A model generated the notes under the pieces. The model searched no databases and was not told the DNA's origin. It saw nothing but the letters and a program-made list of their open reading frames with translations. Made by a program: the position numbers and the translations under genes. This document shows positions 57,250-64,000 of a stretch of DNA of 64,000 nucleotides, in pieces. Source of the DNA: Nissolia schottii (lineage: Eukaryota; Streptophyta; Magnoliopsida; Fabales; Fabaceae); assembly GCA_003254905.1 (NCBI GenBank), contig QANU01020919.1:58172-122171 (forward strand), written 5' to 3'. Numbering within the stretch: the stretch's first letter is position 1; every line of letters begins with the position of its first letter.

Positions 57250-60200
57250 TTTGGTGCTTTGAAGCATTTTTTCTCTTACGACTCAACGTATAACCGTATG
57301 ATATTAATATATGTGCTCATTCAACTCGTACTGAAGATAGCTCATTATTGTGTTGTTTTTTAAGTTATTGGTAAGTAAATTGATTATGTTTGAATAAAAA
57401 ATAAAAAAGATTAGAAATACAAATCGACTCTTTACATAAAAAAAAAATGTAATTTATTTTAAAAATAATTTTTAAATTAGTTGATTTAAAATATAAACAA
57501 ATTTTAATATTTTATTTTTTTGAAAAAAGACCCTAAAAAAATGATGCGTTAAATTCCTCCTCAACTAAGAATCTCCTTATGTACCATAAGTCGAGCGTGC
57601 CAGAATCCACAGAGAATCCGACAAGTCTTTTAAGACAGAAAAGCAACAGACACGACGCAACCCCACGATCTCGTAGTCCAAGGTTTTCTTTCAATTATCG
57701 CTTTCTCTCTCTCACTGCATCCATCATCATCTGTTTTATTCTTTTTCAGCCTTTTCTATTTCTTCTCCCCACCCTTAGGCAGAGGAGGGAAGATGTTTGT
57801 AATACATACATATGGCAGTTTTGTTGGCAGCTATACTGCATGTATGTAGGTAGTGGCCATAGCCCATAGGGCGGTGAACTTAGCTGTTCCTGTTTTCGCA
57901 GATAATTGCTATCGTGTGGGTCCCAGTTTCCCCTATTATCACCTACACATTCTTGAATTGCTCGTAAAAGAAGTGTGGTGTTTAATTTCTTTCTTCTCCA
58001 TTCAACATTATTACGGTTATTATTATTTGTCATTTTAATTATGGTTTTAATATAATTATTATAATTATTTATTTTATCTGTAATTTTAATAGAAAATTAT
58101 CATCAACTTATATGATTTTATTCGTTGCACTATTTTCAGCACATCATACTTTCTAATTCTTTTTAATATTTTAAGCACACTAAATATTAATAATATGTTA
58201 GTAATATTGTTTTATAATCAAGTTTTAATTTTGAATTTCATAATTTTATACACATAAATAAGGATTTTGCAAACCTCTAGCGAAAGATAAAATAGATATG
58301 TAGGAGCATTGACTTTTTAACTTGAAACAATATTATATTGAGTGTACCTCGGTTGGTTGATGTACTTGTTTATGGAGTCGATGAATACAACTATATCAAA
58401 AATAAAAAATTATCATATGAGATATTAGCTAAGAGCAATGCTTGGGTGCTCTAATTTTTGGTCTAGTACTTGTCTTCTTAATCATTTTTAACAATATATT
58501 TGTCAAATTCTCAAACAAAAATCAACGAGATTTTAACAAGTATATGATTAGAGATGCTTAAAAAAATAAGTAGGTTAAATGTTAGGACTCCTAAGCATTA
58601 GTGATTGGATAAAGTTTAATTGTTATGCATGAGTAAACTTTTTTCCCCTCACTATTATCTAATTAAATAGTGTCATATAGACAAAAATACTTGACTCCAT
58701 TTGTCATTACTTGAAAAGTCATGCGCATGTAATAATTTGATTGAATAACAATATAAAATACTTTATACGAGATAAAATACGTTATACTATCAATATATTA
58801 AAATTGAACTCAATTTGATAAATTGTATTCTATTTAGCCATAGAATAATATTTTAACTTCAATAAATGATACAATCCACAACTAACATTTTTATTTAAAC
58901 TGGGGTGGAAGTGAGCCAAGTCAAGCCGAGCTTAGCAAAGCTCATGGCTTAGCTCATCTTCATCTGCGAACATCTCATTATCTGACACTTCAACTTCATA
59001 GTATTGTTGGTTCACTGGATTTAAACTCGGACCAACATTACAATGAACATTAGGACCGACCTCCTCGAAGTTGACAAACAATTCACTGTTAATATTGAGA
59101 TGTGTCTTATAATTTTCATGAAAAGGAAACATCTGCTACACTTGGAGGTCGTACGATATCGTAATAGTTCGATATTTAATCAACTCATTAATAAAAGATA
59201 CTCAAGCCTTATATTTTATTCTCTCCATTCTCCTATGAAAATGAGAAGAAATTGCATCACGCAAATCTAAGAAAAAACAATAGACGGTCAAATTACAACT
59301 AATTTTGCATCGTGCTCACCAATAAACTACACACCTTTAATACTAGACTTACCACAAAACTATCATAAACAATAAAAGTGGCAACTCGTTCCTTACTCAT
59401 ATTTTGTCTTTTCTAAACAAAGACAGTTTTGAGATAATGTGAAGAAATAAGAACACAGGCTAAGAGAAAGTTCACACAAGAATGAGAGAAAATGAAGAAG
59501 AGAAAGTTGGTTGTGCGTGAGAAAATCTTGTTCTGGAGCTTGATTGCAAATTTTTTTAATTATACTTAAAATCGTCACTGTGTTAGGTGATGTCAGGCAT
59601 TTTTGTTAGAAATTCCTGGTGCTTAGACAAAGGGGAAAAATTGCCAATCTATCAAGCAATTTCAGGACTAGTAGCTTTTTTTTAAGACAAGAATTGAAAT
59701 CATTAACTGCGAGGGGCGATTTCAGCACCTGTCAGCAGCGTCGCCATTACGTCAATTGGTGACAGACAACACATTTATTTTTTTAAAAATCTCAAAAATC
59801 ATCGTCCCTTTGGTGATTTCAGTACCCAGTCTCATACATTTGTAATTTTTTTCACTAATAATCTTACAAACTGTTTTATCTGGAACAACAAGATGACAAT
59901 TTCAAGGACAAAAAAATCTAACTTTATAAGTTTATCAGTGATCATTTGTGATCATTTTTAAAGATTATTGATTAAAACGATTTTTTTTTATAGAGATTAA
60001 GATTGAAATTTAGTATACTTTCAATAAACAAAAACATACATAAGCCTTTGAACTTATTAAAATTTTAAATAATTATTTTAAGTTAATTTAACACACCTAC
60101 TCCTTTGTTAATTTTTAAGTACCGTTAATACAAATTATAAAGTTCTTCATATTGTGCCTGAAATAAGAAAAATGTTTGGAAGTTTCATTTTAGCCTAATA

Positions 60201-60380
60201 CTTTTATTTGTTCTATACATATACGTTTGTCAAAATTTAAATTTATTTTATTAATTTTAATTTTAAATTTTGACAAATAAACGTATGAAATGAGGAAAAA
60301 AATAAGTTAGACGATGAAATAATAGTTTCCTAGTTGTAGACACTACTAGGCTAGGCAATGCCACCAAGAAGGAAGACACA
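57250..60380. other. Intergenic stretch with possible minor coding remnants
   Basis: A plus-strand frame at 57579-57869 begins MYHKSSVPESTENPTSLLRQ and is basic, then hydrophobic; no family is recognised and no clear splice partner exists. A minus-strand frame at 58932-59132 (MFPFHENYKTHLNINSELFV...) is acidic and could be a transposase remnant, unproven. The rest is AT-rich with nothing I can name. Confidence 0.4.

Positions 60381-60381
<1 letters not shown>

Positions 60382-60411
<30 letters not shown>
60382..60411 (+). repeat. (A)30 homopolymer
   Basis: Thirty consecutive A. It could be a retroposon tail, but no matching direct repeats flank it, so it is listed only as a simple repeat. 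Confidence 0.85.
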
Positions 60412-60412
<1 letters not shown>

Positions 60413-61099
60413 AACAGTGACGAGTAAGAGTCGTATGGTGCACCTGAAAGGCTGCAGCAGATAAAGGAAAAGAGGCTCAAAAAAATCTTGAAGAAAAGAA
60501 AGTGGCGAAGGCTTCAAACTGAAAACTGAAAAGCATGGTGTTGTTATATATGCTATATGCAGCTGAAAAACAGGATACGTGTCATTAGTGCAGAAGCCTT
60601 TGTCTTTCTTTCTTTTTATTTATCAAATTCCAAAGATGCCAAAACAAAAAGAACCAATATCCGTGCACCAAAAAGGATGAAACTATAGATTGCTTTTTTG
60701 TGTTTAGCAAAACGGGGATTTGGATTAAAAAAGGGGAAGAATTAAATATTGTTTGCCTTTTGTCTTCCATCACTCATGCATCCTAGAAGGGAGTGAGACG
60801 GTGAGTGAGGTGTTCCAGGAACTCGTTTGTACCCTGCAGTTTTTGCTTCTCCATAGTAGACAATTCTCAACACTGATTTGGTTTTTTCCACTTAGGTGTA
60901 TCCAAATTAGATATAAACGATTGCACGACATATTTATATATTTTTAGATCAATTGCACAGCATATAACTACACTTACATGGAAGTTCTATAATATTAATG
61001 TATATAGATTGCTTTTCTTCTCTAAATTATATATTTTTTTTATTGATACAATTCTTTTCTCTATTATAACATTTATTGAAATGAGATGAGCATCATTAT

Positions 61100-61250
61100 A
61101 AGGTTGGTCTAAGTGGTTTGATACTTGTACCTCTTAAACAATGTCTCGAGTTCGAGTTTTATGGATGAAAAAATTGATTTGGCTCAAGCCAAATTGTATG
61201 AAATCTAGTGAGTTTTAGATATTGATGATTTAGATTAAAAAAATATCAAA
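61100..61250 (+). mobile_element. SINE-like sequence (tRNA-type A and B boxes)
   Basis: An A-box-like TGGTCTAAGTGG at about 61105 and a B-box-like GAGTTCGAGTTT at about 61148 are spaced about 43 bases apart, close to the pol III promoter layout of plant SINEs. A-rich sequence follows at 61167 and 61238. Target duplications were not found, so the call is tentative. Confidence 0.5.
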
Positions 61251-61494
61251 TGCCCAATTCACACAATATCAACTTGGTAGCATTTCCAATATGCAAGTCA
61301 TAAAATAGTAAATTGGATGTACACTCGCTTTAAAACTGCTGATTGAAAAAAAAAAACTGCACATCTAAGGGTCATGAATCAAGGTTGGCTGGATCTTGCA
61401 TTCAAGTTGTTGGAACAAGATCAACGAGTATTAGTTGGTGATGGCCAAGATCAATGAGGTTGAGTGGTGGCGGAGATCGGTGGGAATTCAAAGT

Positions 61495-62390
61495 GGTGTT
61501 TCAAGTGCGAACGTAAATTAGTCCTACATAAATGAAATTTGGACTAGGTGAGAAGTATATATTTAGGAGGATCCATAGACCTAATGCTTTAAGGTTTTGA
61601 GTCAATATGTGATGTCTAATCCACTTTATGTTCCTCGCTTTGCCCGTTTGTTGAAATCTCATGATTTTGGGCTCCCTTCCTAACAAAGTGGTATTAGAGC
61701 TGATGGTTTGAATCGAGCCTAAAATTTGCTCTCTATGTTTGCACCTGGGATATGGCGACCCAGCTGCGTGTTTGCTTGGGGTGTGATACAGGCCTTTGAG
61801 AGGGTGATTGTTGTGTTTCAAGTGTTAATATAAAGTCTCACATTGATAAATGATGAACTAAGTGAAGAGTATATAATTGGGAGGACTTATAAATTCATTA
61901 CCTTAAGGTTTTGGTTCAAGATGTAAGGTCCCCCCATTGAGGTATTTTTCTAACTTAGCCCGTTGGTTTAATATCCTATGAGTTTGGATTCCCTTCACTG
62001 CTTTATACCCAACAAGTGGTCTAAGAGCCGATGATTTGAATTCAGTCTGAAATTAGCTCACGAAGTTTGCACCTAAGATGCGGCAACACAACTAGTGCGT
62101 GTTTGCTCGGGGTGTGATATGAGCCCTTGAGTGTTATTTTTTGTGAGTATGCAAAGCTTCCACTGAGGGAAAGCTTATTGATATTGGGTCTCACACTTGA
62201 GGGGGAGATCGTTGTGTGAAAAGTGTGAATATAAAGTTTCACATCGATGAATGATGGACTAAGTGAAGAGTACATACTTGGGAGGACCCATAAACCCATT
62301 GACTTAAGGTTATTAGTTAAGATGTGGCGTCTAACTTGTTGATGTGTTCTTCACTTAGTCTGCGTTGGTTTAATCTCCTACAAGTTTAAC
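61495..62390 (+). repeat. Tandem LTR-like units (two full, one partial)
   Basis: Three successive related units start near 61495, 61812 and 62212. Each opens with T-TTTCAAGTG / TGTGAAAAGTG, then TAAAGT-TCACAT-GAT-AATGATG-ACTAAGTGAAGAGTA, a GGGAGGAC-CATAAA block and a CTTAAGGTT-T block. The first two go on to a primer-binding-like motif (GTGGTATTAGAGC at about 61688, GTGGTCTAAGAGCC at about 62016) and a GTTTGCACCT...GTGTTTGCT-GGGGTGTGAT end. The third stops near 62385 where the gypsy sequence begins. This looks like repeated LTR or LTR-plus-leader pieces of a copia-like element. A relative sits at 28205-28660. Confidence 0.6.
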
Positions 62391-63175
62391 AAAGATGAAG
62401 GGTTGAGAAAATTCTAGGTTGTCTCCCAGCAAGCACTTTGGTTTAATGTCCTTAAGTTGGACTGAACTTACCCTAATTGGGATTGGAGAAAGTCGTGGAA
62501 TGCTTAACTTGTCATAGCTCTTTCCAACAAAAGGCTTCAACCTCCTCATAATGTGCTTATCATGCGAAACTTTTGGCCTCGAATCTAAGGTGACACGACA
62601 CTCCTCTAGTGCCTCACCCCCACCTTTATTTACCAAACTTGGCTTCTTAATATCAGATTTCATAGGAGAGTCAGAAGAGTTCAACAACGGGGCATTAGCA
62701 AGCACGTCTATGGAATCAGTCATGTGGCAAGTGTCATGATCCATAGGACATGCTGCCCAAACACCTTTAACTCCAGCCCCCCCTTAGCCACATTAGTCAA
62801 AGCACCTGTAGTGGCCAAGAGCGGTCTCCCCAAAATGAGAGGCACTTCCCTATCTTCCTCCATATCTAGCACAATGAAATCAGCAGGAATACACAATTTA
62901 TCAACCTTCACTAGCACATCCTCCAAAACTCCCTTAGGAAAGCCAAAGAGCGATCTACTAGTTGCAATGAAACTCTCGTTGGCTTAAGCTCTCCCACCCC
63001 CAAATTCTGGAATATAGATAGGGGCATTAAATTTATGTTTGCCCCCAAATCCAACAAGGATTTATTAAAATACCTTGTCCCTATGGAGCAAGGAATAATG
63101 AAGCTACTAGATGACACTGTATTCTTCATTCAATATCACTATCTCATCATCAAGTAGCTCCTTCTTGTGAGTGCA
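62391..63175 (-). pseudogene. Ty3/gypsy protease region, frameshifted
   Basis: On the minus strand, 63129-62930 encodes FIIPCSIGTRYFNKSLLDLG..., then ANINLMPLSIFQNLG, with the DLGA active-site motif of a retropepsin. The frame then shifts near 62940, and 62926-62760 encodes EDVLVKVDKLCIPADFIVLD..., then VPLILGRPLLATTGA, the second half of the protease. A further shift leads into 62744-62391, a linker region of less conserved sequence before reverse transcriptase. At least three frame breaks show that it is not functional. It continues from the gag region to its right. Confidence 0.8.
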
Positions 63176-64000
63176 TAGGTCTTTCATAAACTTTGATTAG
63201 ATCGGCATCAACTTCATCGCTTCCAACAATGCCTCCATCCTAATCTTCTTCAACCTATTTGGAAAAAGAATGGATGGTTCATAAATGCTTGGTGAAGGTG
63301 TGAGAACCTCACCAACTCCATTTCCTTCTCCCTTCTTCTGCGAAATTATATACTTCTTGGCCTTTTCATTGCCCTCAGGTTTCTGAACTCCAACATGCTC
63401 TTCAACACTTGGCTTTTTAAACTGTTCTTTAACCTGCGACTCAATACCTCCCAAAATCTCCTTCCCAGTCCTCAGAGTATTTGCCTTGATGTACTCACGA
63501 GGATTAAGGACAATACTCGCTAATAGAGATCCTTGAGGATGCTCAGATAGTTGACGGGGCAGTTGTCCCATGTTATGCTCTACATTTTGCATTGTCGCTT
63601 CCTGATTTCCGTTGAAAGCCTCTTGTTCCTTAAATTTTCTCCTTATATCCTCCATGAAGACTTGTTGAGAAATAACCAAGGACTTTTGACTCTCTATTAA
63701 TTGTTGCATTAGATTCTCAAAGTTTGGCTTCTTCTCTTGTTGAGGTTGAAAAGGTGGTTTGAGCTTGAGTATTATCCCTCCAAGAGAAGCTTGGATGGTT
63801 TTTGTAGTTGGGGTTCCCAAAGTTGTTGTACCTTAGTTTCCCCCACAAAATTGATATGCTCTTCTTCCACTGAACATGCTCCATTGGGGGTGATCTCCCT
63901 CACAAAAATCATAACCCGTTTGTTGAATTGGGACCTTGGTAGACTCGCCCCTCTGAATTATCTTCTACTCCAGCTTCTGTTGATTTAGAGCCAACACATC
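63176..64000 (-). pseudogene. Ty3/gypsy gag (C-terminal part), runs off window
   Basis: Minus-strand frame 63820-63197 encodes a gag-like region (FENLMQQLIESQKSLVISQQ..., MGQLPRQLSEHPQGSLLASI..., ending EALLEAMKLMPI). A premature TAA at 63197-63199 interrupts it; beyond the stop the same frame continues SKFMKDLCTHKKELLDDEIV. Upstream, 64000-63830 reads in broken frames as FCEGDHPQWSMFSGRRAYQF and CGGN, a decayed version of the zinc-knuckle-like region of Athila/Tat-type gag. The element extends past the right edge. Confidence 0.75.

Noticed and set aside
1-64000. CRISPR arrays, bacterial operons, rRNA or tRNA genes
   Set aside because: The window is plant nuclear DNA; no regularly spaced repeats of CRISPR type and no cloverleaf-forming tRNA with intact A and B boxes were found.

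Overview
This is a 64 kb piece of an AT-rich plant nuclear genome, most likely a legume and probably soybean or a close Glycine relative. The evidence is multi-exon genes with GT-AG introns, plant-specific gene families (an ALE2-type receptor kinase, an MCTP protein with a plant PRT_C tail) and a dense plant transposon load (PIF/Harbinger, Stowaway, hAT and CACTA ends, a SINE, a LINE, Ty1/copia and Ty3/gypsy remnants). The species is an inference from overall appearance and was not tested. A run of 589 N (44353-44941) marks an assembly gap.

Layout. 1830-5543 (minus) is a four-exon LisH/CTLH-WD40 gene of the WDR26 (GID/CTLH E3 ligase) family, 510 aa, with a SINE and a Tourist-type MITE in its introns. 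6361-12700 is a long gene-poor stretch with a decayed copia LTR and foldback MITEs. 13344-20169 (plus) is an eight-exon ALE2-like receptor serine/threonine kinase, 748 aa, with a probable 14-codon upstream ORF made by a leader intron. 21402-30903 and 33036-38557 (both plus) are a tandem pair of pfkB-family sugar kinases with nearly identical exon structure. The first (368 aa) has no targeting sequence. The second (415 aa) has two extra 5' exons that look like a chloroplast transit peptide. 38558-48105 is intergenic and holds a 1.75 kb polypyrimidine tract and the gap. 48106-51216 (minus) is an intronless, GC-rich MCTP gene (four C2 domains plus PRT_C), 1036 aa. 51440-64000 is transposon-rich: an hAT-type non-autonomous element, a gypsy integrase/RNase H remnant, a CACTA end beside a captured piece of the eL6 ribosomal protein gene, tandem LTR-like units, and a frameshifted gypsy gag-protease region running off the right edge.

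The genes do not form a pathway. ALE2-type kinases and MCTP/QUIRKY-type proteins both act at the cell surface or plasmodesmata in organ development, but nothing here shows that they are linked. Only the sugar-kinase pair is clearly related by descent. No wholly new system could be demonstrated. The observations most worth checking are the CACTA/eL6 gene-fragment capture, the cytosol/plastid split of the tandem kinases, and the higher-order structure of the polypyrimidine tract.
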